DNA of 64,000 nucleotides, taken from NCBI RefSeq assembly GCF_000418365.1, contig NC_021663.1, positions 248,001 to 312,000 on the forward strand, read 5' to 3'. A model generated the notes under the pieces. It searched no databases. It was given only the letters and a program-made list of their open reading frames with translations, and was not told where the DNA came from. Shown piece after piece: positions 9,685-18,494 of this stretch (within the stretch, counting starts at the first letter, position 1; each line of letters starts with the position of its first letter). The position numbers and the translations under genes are program-made. The DNA comes from Corynebacterium terpenotabidum Y-11. Its GTDB lineage: Bacteria > Actinomycetota > Actinomycetes > Mycobacteriales > Mycobacteriaceae.

Positions 9685-11265
9685 ATGACTGAGAAGGCCG
9701 ACCGATACGCACCGGGCAGCGGCAGGTCCACCGCGGAGAAGATCGAGGACCTGCGTCGCCGCACCGCGGAATCCCTCGACCCGGGAAGTGAACGCGCCCG
9801 GGCGAAGCGGGACGCCGCAGGACACACCACCCCACGGCAGCGCATCGATGCGCTGATCGACCCCGGAACCTTCACCGAGATCGGCGCCCTGGCCCGCACC
9901 CCCGGTGATGACACCGCAGCCTACGGGGACGGCGTCGTCACCGGCTACGGCCGGGTCAACGGACGACCTGTCGCGGTCTACGCCCACGACAAGACCGTGT
10001 ACGGAGGCTCCGTCGGCGAGACCTTCGGCAACAAGGTCTGCGAGGTCATGGACTTCGCCACCCGGATCGGGTGCCCCGTCGTCGGCATCAACGACTCCGG
10101 TGGAGCCCGCATCCAGGATGCCGTGATGAGTCTGGCGATGTACTCCGAGATCTCCCGGCGGCAGATGCCGCTGTCCGGTCAGTCGCCGCAGATCTCCATC
10201 CTGCTCGGCAACTGCGCCGGAGGTGCGGTGTACGCCCCGGCCACCACCGACTTCCTCATCGGTGTGGAGGAGCAGACCACCATGTTCGTCACCGGGCCGG
10301 CGATCATCGAGTCCGTCACGGGCGAGAAGATCAGCATGCAGGAGCTCGGTGGGGCACGGATCCAGGCCGAGCGCGGCAACCTCAGCTACGTCGCCCCGGA
10401 CGAGGAGGAGGCCTTCGCCTACACCCGCGATCTCCTGGACCATCTGCCGACCTCGGCGTTCGAACCGACCCCGGAGTTCTGGGCGCCCGGTGATGAACCC
10501 GGGGCCGCGGACGCCGAACTCCTCGACATCGTCCCGGACGACCCCAACGCCGGGTACGACATGACCGACGTCATCACCCGCATCTTCGACGACGAGCACT
10601 TCCTCGAGGTCCTTCCGGATTTCGGCGCGAACGTCATCACCGGCTTCGCCCGGGTCGACGGGCACTCGGTGGGCGTGGTCGCCAACCAGCCGATGCAGCT
10701 CGCCGGGTGCCTTGATGCGGACGCGGCGGACAAGGCCGCCCGTTTCATCCGGATCTGCGACGCCTACAACATCCCCCTCGTCTTCGTCGTCGACACCCCC
10801 GGCTACCTGCCCGGCGCCGACCAGGAGGAGGTCGGACTGATCCACCGTGGTGCCAAACTCGGCTTCGCGATGGTTGAGGCGACGGTGCCGAAGGTAACAG
10901 TGGTGATCCGCAAGGCCTTCGGCGGCGGATACGCGGTGATGGGGTCGAAGAACCTCGGTGCGGACATGAACTTCGCCTGGCCGACCGCCCAGATCGCCGT
11001 GATGGGTGCCGAGGGTGCCGCGGTGATGATCCAGGGACGCCAGCTCGCCGCGCTGCCGGAGGAGCAGCGTCCGGCGGCGAAGAAGATGTTCATGGACTTC
11101 TACAATGCCAACATGACCAGCCCCTACGTCGCTGCCGAGCGGGGCTACGTGGACGCCATCATCGACCCGGCCGACACCCGGCTGAAGATCCGGCAGTCGC
11201 TGCGGATGCTGCGCGACAAGCGGATCCCGGAGACGCCGAAGAAGCACACGATCATGCCGCTGTGA
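9685..11265 (+). CDS. accD4: Acyl-CoA carboxylase beta subunit (AccD4; AccD3 of corynebacteria)
   Basis: A 526-residue carboxyltransferase subunit that makes the carboxylated (malonyl-type) extender acyl-CoA used by Pks13. It has the two-lobed crotonase-like fold: an N half with TPRQRIDALIDPGTF, YAHDKTVYGGSVGE and GINDSGGARIQDAV, then a C half with GVVANQPM, FVVDTPGYLPGADQEEVGLIHRGAK and KAFGGGYAVMGSK, ending KKHTIMPL. ATG 9685 is preceded by GGAGAGG and is preferred to the GTG at 9679. It overlaps nothing and forms an operon with pks13. The biotinylated alpha subunit and small epsilon subunit are not in the window. Confidence 0.95.
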   Translation: MTEKADRYAPGSGRSTAEKIEDLRRRTAESLDPGSERARAKRDAAGHTTPRQRIDALIDPGTFTEIGALARTPGDDTAAYGDGVVTGYGRVNGRPVAVYAHDKTVYGGSVGETFGNKVCEVMDFATRIGCPVVGINDSGGARIQDAVMSLAMYSEISRRQMPLSGQSPQISILLGNCAGGAVYAPATTDFLIGVEEQTTMFVTGPAIIESVTGEKISMQELGGARIQAERGNLSYVAPDEEEAFAYTRDLLDHLPTSAFEPTPEFWAPGDEPGAADAELLDIVPDDPNAGYDMTDVITRIFDDEHFLEVLPDFGANVITGFARVDGHSVGVVANQPMQLAGCLDADAADKAARFIRICDAYNIPLVFVVDTPGYLPGADQEEVGLIHRGAKLGFAMVEATVPKVTVVIRKAFGGGYAVMGSKNLGADMNFAWPTAQIAVMGAEGAAVMIQGRQLAALPEEQRPAAKKMFMDFYNANMTSPYVAAERGYVDAIIDPADTRLKIRQSLRMLRDKRIPETPKKHTIMPL

Positions 11266-11312
11266 CAGGGGCTGTGACGTGTGCTGTGGGGGCCGACTGT
11301 GGCGGTAGGGGT

Positions 11313-11347
11313 GACCACCCGGGCACTCCAGGGGTGGCCAGGTGGTC
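11313..11347 (+). terminator. Possible terminator after accD4
   Basis: GACCACC (11313-11319) pairs with GGTGGTC (11341-11347), followed by CTTT. The loop is long and GC-rich, so the call is modest. The position suits termination of the mycolate operon. Confidence 0.4.
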
Positions 11348-11492
11348 CTTTGCGCAGGTAGTGCTCTGAGGTGGGAACTTCCCTCGGCGAAAGCGTGGTC
11401 AGGTCACTAGTGTGAGCCTCGGATACCGGCTCCGGTCATCCGAAGAATCTCTCTCCACCGCTCTCTCCAACCTCGCAAAGGATCTCCCCCTC

Positions 11493-11888
11493 ATGTCCCA
11501 GATTCGCTTCGCCTCCCGTATCGCCTCCCGTGCAGGCATCGCCGCTCTCTCGGTCGCCACCGCCGCTGCCCTGGCTGTCCCGGCCGCTTCCGCCGATGAG
11601 GCAGACACCTCCTCGGACCTGTCCTCCTCCAGCTCGGCTGATTCGTCCTCCGATGAGAGCTCCGGGTCCTCTGAGGGCGTTGACGGCGGCGAAATCCTCA
11701 GCTCTGTCGCAGGCACCGACTGGGTGAAGGTCATCTCCGTCATCGCCGCGCTGTCGACCGGCACCGTGAGCAGCGGCACGCTGGTCAACATCGCCAGCCT
11801 CATCGGTGATTCCGGTGTCACCGCCGACGATATCGTGGGCTCCATCTCCGGCAGCTCCGAGGACGGGGCTGCAACCCCGGCCGCATAG
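11493..11888 (+). CDS. Small secreted protein of unknown function
   Basis: A 131-residue protein with a clear Sec signal peptide (MSQIRFASRIASRAGIAALS, hydrophobic core, cleavage after ASA near residue 33). The mature chain begins with an acidic, serine-rich stretch (about residues 34-62) and ends in a roughly 60-residue moderately hydrophobic segment rich in Gly, Ser and Val. ATG 11493 is chosen over the upstream codon at 11412 because AAAGGA lies about eight bases before it and it starts the signal peptide. I recognise no family. It stands alone between accD4 and a convergent regulator gene. Confidence 0.65.
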   Translation: MSQIRFASRIASRAGIAALSVATAAALAVPAASADEADTSSDLSSSSSADSSSDESSGSSEGVDGGEILSSVAGTDWVKVISVIAALSTGTVSSGTLVNIASLIGDSGVTADDIVGSISGSSEDGAATPAA

Positions 11889-11912
11889 GCGTCCGCCTCC
11901 ACGACACACACC

Positions 11913-11949
11913 ACCGGCCCGGCTCCCCGTTGAGGGGGGCCGGGCCGGT
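11913..11949. terminator. Bidirectional terminator between convergent genes
   Basis: ACCGGCCCGGC and GCCGGGCCGGT, extended inward by runs of C and G, form a long stem with a short loop. It lies between the secreted protein gene (+) and the iclR-type gene (-). Confidence 0.7.
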
Positions 11950-11969
11950 CCTCATTCCGACAGGTGGAC

Positions 11970-12788
11970 TCAGTCCGGATATCCGAGGCGGTGGGAGATT
12001 CTGCGGGCAGCCTGTGCCGTGCGACGGGGAAGATCATCCCGCATGGCGTCGGTAACCCGGGAGTAAGGGACCGAGAGCAGCAGTGCGGCGACGCATGCGC
12101 CGTCATAGTCTTTGATGGGGGCGGCGACAGACCATTCCTCCGGTGACGTCTCACCGTCATTGACGGCGTAGCCCTGTTCCCTGACCTCCCCGAGGAGGGT
12201 GAAGATATCCTCGGGAACGCCCCATCCATTATCGAAGTATTTCTGGACGATGTTATCCGTCTGTTCGGCGAGTAGTACCCTGGTCGAGGCGGAATGGGGG
12301 CGGAATATTCTGGTGCCGACCGGGGTGATGTGTTTCACCAGTTTCGGTGAGGACACGTGCTCGACAACGACACCGTCAACGCCAGTCCACATCACCAGTG
12401 CCGTGCTTTCTCCGGTTACTTCGGTGAGATCACGGAGAATGGGACGTGCAACTTTGCGCACATCCATATCCGCCAGTAGCGGACCGGCAAGTGTCACGAT
12501 CCCTACGCCCAGTGAGAATCGCTGGGTTTCCGGATCCTGTTCGACAAGGCTGAACAACTCCAAAGTCGACAGGATTCGGGACACTGTCGATTTATGCAGT
12601 CCGGTGTCTTCCGCGAGTTCGGTGACACCTCGGGCATTAGAGGCCCGTGACAGGAATTCCAGTACCCGGACGCCATTGGCGAGTGCAGCTATTCGTGCTC
12701 GTCCACCAGCTGTTTCACTGTCTGGTGCTGTCCCATCGGAGGTGGCGGCGCTGACGGGGGTAATTAATCCGCTGTCGTCGGGGGCCAT
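11970..12788 (-). CDS. IclR-family transcriptional regulator of the hydantoin island
   Basis: A 272-residue regulator. After about 25 poorly ordered residues comes a winged helix-turn-helix (GVRVLEFLSRASNARGVTELAEDTGLHKSTVSRILSTLE), then the IclR effector-binding domain with VEHVSSP, HSASTRVLLA, GYAVNDGE and AAPIKDYDG. I start at 12788, where AGGAG is well placed upstream; the longer frame to 12848 has no such site. It lies downstream of the carrier and hydantoinase genes but is separated from them by a strong hairpin. The likely targets are GCAAC/GTTGC palindromes in the 18167-18494 divergent promoter region; the ligand (hydantoin or carbamoyl derivative) is inferred from context. Confidence 0.85.
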   Translation of the reverse strand: MAPDDSGLITPVSAATSDGTAPDSETAGGRARIAALANGVRVLEFLSRASNARGVTELAEDTGLHKSTVSRILSTLELFSLVEQDPETQRFSLGVGIVTLAGPLLADMDVRKVARPILRDLTEVTGESTALVMWTGVDGVVVEHVSSPKLVKHITPVGTRIFRPHSASTRVLLAEQTDNIVQKYFDNGWGVPEDIFTLLGEVREQGYAVNDGETSPEEWSVAAPIKDYDGACVAALLLSVPYSRVTDAMRDDLPRRTAQAARRISHRLGYPD

Positions 12789-12869
12789 ACTGGAAAATCT
12801 CCTGTGTGTACCGTTGTGGGAGTCGAACCGATCCGGTGATTCTATCATGATGACTGTGCATCGATGCGT

Positions 12870-12904
12870 CCCCTGGGCGAGGTGGGCCTCCGCCTGCCCA
12901 GGGG
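12870..12904 (-). terminator. Hairpin terminator of the hydantoinase-carrier operon
   Basis: CCCCTGGGC (12870-12878) and GCCCAGGGG (12896-12904) pair perfectly, with AGG/CCT adding to the stem. There is no T-tract. It sits between the end of the MFS gene and the start of the IclR gene. Confidence 0.6.
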
Positions 12905-12925
12905 ATGACTGGTCCGGGAACGGGG

Positions 12926-14287
12926 TCAGTGGGTGAGGATTTTCGGACTCTTCACCGCGATCATGATCAGACCGGAGAACACCATTCCGCCGGCTCCCAC
13001 GATGAACGCCGCGGTCCCCATGCTGATGCTCGAGGCGACCAGTGCCGTGAGGATGGCCGAACCGATAATGGTCCCGGGCTGCCCCATCGCCGTGACGAAG
13101 GATGATCCGGTGGCCCGGCAGGTCGAGTCATAGCACTCAGCCTGCAGGAACATCAGCGGAGCGTACGGGCCGAGCAGGAAGAACAGCGAACCCATGTACG
13201 TCACGAGAGTGAAGGTGAAGGTCGACGGTCCGAAGACGAAGGCCGTCCAGAAGAGTGCGGCCAGGATCCAGCCGACGACGATGACAGGCTTGCGACCGTA
13301 CCGGTCCCCGAGCCAACCGTGGACCAGATAGCCGAGCGCACCGACGACATTCGACAGGGTCACGATGAGAAGCGTCGTTCCCGGGGAGATGTCCTTGACT
13401 TCTTCCAGCATCGTCGTCCCCAGCAGGCTGGTGCAGGTGATGGCGAAGTAGTTCACGATCCAGGCGAAGCACAGTAGCACCGTATTGCGGGCGTACCGTC
13501 GGCTGAAAATCTTCCCGATGTAGTTTCCGCCGGGCATCTGGACACCGAATCGCTCAGCAATGGCAGCCGCCTCCTCGTGCTTCCCCTGCTTCGCGAGATC
13601 CTTCAGGTACACATTCAGGCGGTACTGGGGAGTTTCCTTGATCCCTTTACGCAGGAACAGGACGAGGAGTGCCGGAATTGTCGCGATGATGAACGACAGT
13701 CGCCAGGAATCCTCACCGAACAGGCCGACGATTCCCGCGACAAATGCCGCGGCAAGAAGCGCACCCACCGGCCACCCGGTCTGCACCAGGCTATAGAAGA
13801 ATCCCCGGTGCTTCTTGATGACCTTGTCCTCGGTGAGGGCGAAGACCTCATTGAGGTAGACGGAATTGACCGACTGCTCAGCCATACCGAAACCACTGAG
13901 TGCCCGGAACCCCACGAGGCTCGCCACTCCGGTGGAGAGTGCGGTGAGGAATGACGATGCGGCTGCGCCGCCGACGGTGATCATCATTCCCCGACGGCGT
14001 CCGACCCGGTCGACAATCAGACCGACCAGAATGACGACGATGAAGACGCCGACCGCCACGAGAGTATTGGCGGTGAGTGCGGTGGTGTCACTCCACCCGA
14101 AACTGTCCGAGATGCGGGGCAGTAGGGTGCCGAACAGGATGAAATCGTAGACGGCCAGGGTCCAGGCGAGGAAGGCGAGGGTAGATCCTCGCCGGGTGTC
14201 CCGGACGGAGATGGACGGGAATTTTCCGGAGGCGAGATCTATGGTCCCGGATGTGTCGGCGGCAGTTGCCGGAATTGTCTGTGACAT
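12926..14287 (-). CDS. MFS transporter, probable hydantoin / N-methylhydantoin uptake
   Basis: A 453-residue major facilitator carrier with about 12 membrane spans. Family signatures are DRVGRRRG in the loop after TM2, GFGMAEQS in TM4 and GWLGDRYGRKP after TM8. Its closest resemblance that I can judge is to metabolite:proton symporters. Only 3 nt separate its start from the stop of the hydantoinase gene, so the two are translationally linked. Uptake of the hydantoinase substrate is the natural inference; the carrier could equally take creatinine or a related cyclic amide. Confidence 0.85.
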   Translation of the reverse strand: MSQTIPATAADTSGTIDLASGKFPSISVRDTRRGSTLAFLAWTLAVYDFILFGTLLPRISDSFGWSDTTALTANTLVAVGVFIVVILVGLIVDRVGRRRGMMITVGGAAASSFLTALSTGVASLVGFRALSGFGMAEQSVNSVYLNEVFALTEDKVIKKHRGFFYSLVQTGWPVGALLAAAFVAGIVGLFGEDSWRLSFIIATIPALLVLFLRKGIKETPQYRLNVYLKDLAKQGKHEEAAAIAERFGVQMPGGNYIGKIFSRRYARNTVLLCFAWIVNYFAITCTSLLGTTMLEEVKDISPGTTLLIVTLSNVVGALGYLVHGWLGDRYGRKPVIVVGWILAALFWTAFVFGPSTFTFTLVTYMGSLFFLLGPYAPLMFLQAECYDSTCRATGSSFVTAMGQPGTIIGSAILTALVASSISMGTAAFIVGAGGMVFSGLIMIAVKSPKILTH

Positions 14288-14290
14288 GAG

Positions 14291-17200
14291 CTAGCCTTTC
14301 GTAGTCGTGAGAGTCGTCGGGGATGCCGTGACACCCGAGCGCAGGGCGGCGGTCCCGGCCACGTCCACCTCGAACGTCCCGTCCGGGGAGCCGGTCAGCG
14401 CCACCCGGTAGTCGTCCCGTGCCTGCTGTTCGGTGGTGAAGCCGTCCATGACGTCTTCGCAGACCTTCTGCGGATCGCGGGCGAGCGGGTCGCCGTACCC
14501 GCCGCCGGACGGTGTGGTGATTTCGAGGACATCACCGGCGGAGAGCTTGGCGGCGGTCACCTTCGACGGCCAGTTGACGGAGTCGGCGGTACCGGGGTTG
14601 CGCACGATGGAGGCGTTCACACCGTCGTGGCCACCGAAGATGCCCCACGGGGCGTCCCCGTCGTGTCGGTCGCCTTCACATGTGACCTCGGTGTCCGTGA
14701 GGAACCGCGCCGCGCGAACGATGCCGATTCCGCCCCGGTGCTCACCGGGTGCGGCGGGTGCGCTGCGCAGTTCATAGCGTTCGGTGATCATCGGGAACCG
14801 CCACTCGAGCTCCTCGACCGGGTTGTTCCGGGTGTTGTCGATGAGGTTGGCGACCGAGTCCTGACCGTCGGCCTTCGGACGGCCGCCGGACGCACCCTCA
14901 TCACACTCGAGGTAGACCCAGTACTCGCCGTCCTTCTCACTCCAGCCGGAGTAGGAGATGAAGTGCAGGTGGGCCGAGTTGCCCGCGGTGATCTGCTCCG
15001 GAACGACCGGGGCCAGTGCCTTGAGGACCATGTCGACGGCGCGCTGGACCTGATTGAACCGGGCGAAGGTGGCTGCCGGGTAGGTCGGGTTGAAGATCGT
15101 CCCTTCCGGGGCGATGACATGCACCGGTCGGAGCATGCCTTCGTTCTGCGGGACGTGGACCGCACTGGTGGCCTCGTCGAGGAAGATCATCCGGGTGATG
15201 AAGGAGAACGCCGAGACCGTCGTCCCTTCGAACGCGCAGTTGTAGGCGGTGGGAACCTGGGGTGAGGATCCGGTGAGATCGTAGGTGACCTGGTCACCGT
15301 CGATGATCACCGTGACCTCGATCGGCAGCTTGACCCCGTGGTTGCGTCCGTCATCGTCCAGCCATCCGGTGTCGGTGGTGTACACCCCGTCGGGGACGGC
15401 GGCGATGCGGGCACGCATCATCGTTTCCGCGTAGTCCAGCCACTGGTTGCAGGAGTCCCGGACGACGTCGAGGCTGTGGGTCTCCACGATCTCCAGGTAG
15501 CGTCGCTGTGCCAGGCGGCAGGCGGCGATCATGGCCTCGAGGTCGCCGAGGTTCTGGCGCGGCGTCCGGGTGTTGGCGAGGATGTGGTCCAGCAGGGCGT
15601 CCTGTCGGACGTTCTCCCGGTAGATCTTCAGCGCCCGGAAGATCTGTCCCTCCGCCTGGGCGTCGGAGATGTCGACCATGAGTCCGGCGTAGGCACCACC
15701 GATATCCAGCAGCTGACCGGAGGCTCCGGCCCAGGCGACCAGTTCGCCGTCGTGGAAGATCGGGATGACGACGGCGACGTCGGGGGAGTGGGTCGCACCG
15801 GCGTAGGGGTCGTTGTGCAGGATGATGTCACCATCGTGGACATCGCCGTCCAGCATGCCGATGACGCCCTTGACGATCTTCGGCATCGAGCCCATGAACA
15901 TCGGGGTGGTGTCGGATTCGGCGAGGGTGTTGCCGTCAGCATCGAAGATGCCGGCGCCGAGGTCCTCGGATTCGCGGATGATCGAGGAGTACGCCATACG
16001 GAGCATGACGGACGCCATCTCCTTGGCGATGGAGTTGATGGCACCGCCGACGACACGCATCTGGATCGGCTTGTCGAGGGATGCAGCGGCTTCGGCCTTC
16101 TCCTCGACCGCGGCGACGGGGACGGCGATGACGAGATTCCCGTCCGCGCGGACCTCACAGCGGAAGTGCGGCGGGAGAACCGTCGTCGAATCGTACTGCT
16201 CGATGATTGCCGGCCCTTCCAGTACCGTCCCGGCGGGCAGGAGACCACGCTCGTAGAACGGGGTGTCCGTCTCCTCGCCGTGGAAGACCACCGGACGGCG
16301 TTCCAGCAGCGCGGCGTCCGCGTTGCCCTGCGAGGACGTCCCGGGGCTGGGGAGTGCCGGGGACGGGAGCGAGGCACTGACCCGGATGTTGACCATCTCG
16401 ATGCCGCCGACCTCGAAGCGGTGACCGTACTCGTGTTCGTGGGCACGGTGGAAGGCCTCGATGATCGCCGGCATCGTGGCCTCGGTGACCTCGTCCGCGG
16501 GGAGTTCGAACCGGACCTCGTAGCCCTGTCCCTCGTACCGGCAGTCTGCCAGTCGCACAGTGGTGACACCGGAGGCGTCGTCGGAGCCGACGAGTTCCTC
16601 GACCGCGTCCTTCTCGAGGGCCAGGAAACGGGATTCCAGGTCCGTGGGGAAGTCACCGCTGAGCAGATGGCGGAAGGTTCCCATGGCCTCGACGACACGG
16701 TCGGTCGACAGCAGTCCGGTGGCGGCGACGATGCCGGGGTGGGGCGGGACGATGACCGTGGGGATCTGGAGTTCCTGGGCGAGCTCACAGGAGAACAGCG
16801 GACCGGCGCCGCCGGCGGCGACGAGGGCGAAGTGCTGCGGATCGTATCCCCGGGCGATGGAGTTCCGCTCGATGGCCTGAGCCATGTCGAAGCGTTGCAG
16901 CTGGAGTGCTCCTTCCGCGGCGGCGACGGTCGACATGCCCAGCTTCTGTGCCAGCCCGTCGAAGGCTGCGACGGCGGCGTCACCGTCCATGGTGAATCCG
17001 CCGGAGGCGAGACCGCGGTCCGGACGCAGTCGTCCGAGCGTGACCTGCGCGTCAGTGGAGGTCGGCTGCGTTCCGCCGAAGCCGTAGGCGGCGGGGCCGG
17101 GTCGGGCACCGGCGGAGTCCGGTCCTACGCGGTAGATACCACCTTCATCGATGTAGGCGATCGATCCGCCGCCGGCGCCGATGGTGTCGATGTCGACCAT

Positions 17201-18166
17201 CGGGACCATGGCCTGGTAATCGCCGATCGTGGAGTCCAGCAGGTGGCGCATCCGCAGCTTTCCACCGACGGAGACGCCGATGTCCGCGGAGGTTCCGCCG
17301 ATATCGAGGGTGATGACGTTGTCGAAGCCGGACGCCTTGGCCGCCCAGATGCCGCCCAGCAGACCTCCCACCGGTCCGGACATCATGAGCGTCACGGGCT
17401 GACGGGCGGCGCGGCTGATCGGGGTCATGCCGCCGGAGGACTGCATGATCTGGATTTCATTCGGGAACCCGAGGTTCTTCACCACGCTGTCCAGCTGGTT
17501 CAGGTACCGGCTGACCGACGGTCCCACGAATGCGTTGAGGGCCGTGGTGGAGAACCGCTCGTACTCCCGGTAGAGCGGGACGATCCGGGAGGAGACGGAG
17601 AGGTAGATCCCCGGGGCCTCCTCCTCGATGATTTCCGCGATCCGCTCTTCGTGTACCGGATTCAGGTACGAGTGGAGCAGGCACACGGCGATGGCCTCCA
17701 CGCCACGCTTGAGGAGGGTCCGGACCTTGTCGCGGACCTCGTCCTCATCCAGTGGGATGAGTACCTCGCCGTCGGGGGCGGTGATCCGCTCCTTGACGGT
17801 CATCCGGTCGCGTCGTTTGACGAGCGGGCGACTCTGCCAGGGGAGTTCCTGCTGGAGGGAGAAGTTCATCGGCTTCTTGTGCCGTGCGATGTGGAGGACA
17901 TCCCGGAAGCCTTCGGTGGTGATGAGTCCGACCCGTGCCCCCTTACCGGTCAGTGCGATGTTGGTGGCGACGGTGGTGCCGTGGACGATCTCGTCAATCT
18001 CTGAGACCGAGAGACCTGCCTGTTCGGTCACGGCGATGATGCCGTTGACCACGGCTTCTCCGGGGTCGAGCGGAGTGGAGGCCACTTTCTCGACGGTGAC
18101 GATGCCGTCCTGGTCAAGGTAGACGTCGGTGAAGGTGCCGCCGACGTCGATTCCGATACGCTTCAT
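14291..18166 (-). CDS. Fused HyuA-HyuB ATP-dependent hydantoinase / oxoprolinase, likely N-methylhydantoinase
   Basis: A 1291-residue single-chain enzyme. Residues 1 to about 690 are the HyuA ATPase half, opening with IGIDVGGTFTDVYLDQDG and carrying VHGTTVATNIAL, TLDIGGTSADIGVSVGG and GAGGGSIAYID. From about residue 700 (MRVVGGAINSIAKEMASVMLRMAYSS) comes the HyuB half with SPDVAVVIPIF and TTPSGGGYGDP. Most bacterial counterparts are two proteins; the fused form has the layout and length of eukaryotic 5-oxoprolinase. These enzymes open five-membered cyclic amides with ATP. The adjacent N-carbamoylsarcosine amidase points to N-methylhydantoin as substrate (product N-carbamoylsarcosine). Start 18166 follows AAGGAG. 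5-oxoproline remains an alternative substrate. Confidence 0.9.
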   Translation of the reverse strand: MKRIGIDVGGTFTDVYLDQDGIVTVEKVASTPLDPGEAVVNGIIAVTEQAGLSVSEIDEIVHGTTVATNIALTGKGARVGLITTEGFRDVLHIARHKKPMNFSLQQELPWQSRPLVKRRDRMTVKERITAPDGEVLIPLDEDEVRDKVRTLLKRGVEAIAVCLLHSYLNPVHEERIAEIIEEEAPGIYLSVSSRIVPLYREYERFSTTALNAFVGPSVSRYLNQLDSVVKNLGFPNEIQIMQSSGGMTPISRAARQPVTLMMSGPVGGLLGGIWAAKASGFDNVITLDIGGTSADIGVSVGGKLRMRHLLDSTIGDYQAMVPMVDIDTIGAGGGSIAYIDEGGIYRVGPDSAGARPGPAAYGFGGTQPTSTDAQVTLGRLRPDRGLASGGFTMDGDAAVAAFDGLAQKLGMSTVAAAEGALQLQRFDMAQAIERNSIARGYDPQHFALVAAGGAGPLFSCELAQELQIPTVIVPPHPGIVAATGLLSTDRVVEAMGTFRHLLSGDFPTDLESRFLALEKDAVEELVGSDDASGVTTVRLADCRYEGQGYEVRFELPADEVTEATMPAIIEAFHRAHEHEYGHRFEVGGIEMVNIRVSASLPSPALPSPGTSSQGNADAALLERRPVVFHGEETDTPFYERGLLPAGTVLEGPAIIEQYDSTTVLPPHFRCEVRADGNLVIAVPVAAVEEKAEAAASLDKPIQMRVVGGAINSIAKEMASVMLRMAYSSIIRESEDLGAGIFDADGNTLAESDTTPMFMGSMPKIVKGVIGMLDGDVHDGDIILHNDPYAGATHSPDVAVVIPIFHDGELVAWAGASGQLLDIGGAYAGLMVDISDAQAEGQIFRALKIYRENVRQDALLDHILANTRTPRQNLGDLEAMIAACRLAQRRYLEIVETHSLDVVRDSCNQWLDYAETMMRARIAAVPDGVYTTDTGWLDDDGRNHGVKLPIEVTVIIDGDQVTYDLTGSSPQVPTAYNCAFEGTTVSAFSFITRMIFLDEATSAVHVPQNEGMLRPVHVIAPEGTIFNPTYPAATFARFNQVQRAVDMVLKALAPVVPEQITAGNSAHLHFISYSGWSEKDGEYWVYLECDEGASGGRPKADGQDSVANLIDNTRNNPVEELEWRFPMITERYELRSAPAAPGEHRGGIGIVRAARFLTDTEVTCEGDRHDGDAPWGIFGGHDGVNASIVRNPGTADSVNWPSKVTAAKLSAGDVLEITTPSGGGYGDPLARDPQKVCEDVMDGFTTEQQARDDYRVALTGSPDGTFEVDVAGTAALRSGVTASPTTLTTTKG

Positions 18167-18248
18167 TGCTGCTCCTTGGGTGCCGTGGTCTGTGGTGGCT
18201 TCGGTGAATACCGAGATGTGGCGCGTTCTCATGACGCTGATCGTTATT

Positions 18249-18261
18249 GCAACACGGTTGC
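18249..18261. promoter_or_regulatory. Candidate IclR operator, copy 1
   Basis: GCAAC-ACG-GTTGC is a perfect 5-bp inverted repeat with a 3-nt spacer, 83 bp upstream of the hydantoinase start. The same design recurs at 18445. Confidence 0.5.
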
Positions 18262-18444
18262 GCGGATGGGTGGTTACTCGAAGGTTAATTCGCCGTAACG
18301 GTGCCGTCGGCGACCGCCCGACAATCCGCAACAGAGTGTTAATCTAGGCACGTAGTGACGCATATTGGCACTCTTTCCGGCCTCGCCCTCCCTGTGGTGC
18401 CCCTTGCAAAAGGTTTTCGAGAGTGCAATGCTGATGGCAACAAC

Positions 18445-18457
18445 GCAACAGTGTTGT
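18445..18457. promoter_or_regulatory. Candidate IclR operator, copy 2
   Basis: GCAAC-AGT-GTTGT matches copy 1 in ten of the thirteen positions and contains the perfect palindrome CAACAGTGTTG (18446-18456). It lies 38 bp upstream of the amidase ATG, suited to repression. Confidence 0.5.
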
Positions 18458-18494
18458 TCCCCTCGCCTCACGAACCACCTCGGAAGGACCCACC

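Larger units (their letters stand above)
18167..18494. promoter_or_regulatory. Divergent promoter region of the hydantoinase operon and amidase gene
   Basis: A 328-bp gene-free stretch between two divergent catabolic genes. It is locally AT-richer than its surroundings and holds at least two copies of a GCAAC-N3-GTTGY palindrome, one near each end, plus an imperfect third (GCAACAGAGTGTT at 18328-18340). A -10-like TTAATCT lies at about 18339-18345. Nothing in it looks coding. Confidence 0.7.

Noticed and set aside
5637-9914. 1425-codon open frame on the minus strand opposite pks13
   Set aside because: Shadow frame; composition is skewed and every recognisable motif is in the + strand Pks13 frame.
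15338-18004. Very long open frame on the + strand, 888 codons, opposite the hydantoinase gene
   Set aside because: Antisense shadow of a high-GC gene. The protein is Gly/Asp/Arg/Val-rich with no domain, while the minus strand encodes a full HyuA-HyuB enzyme.
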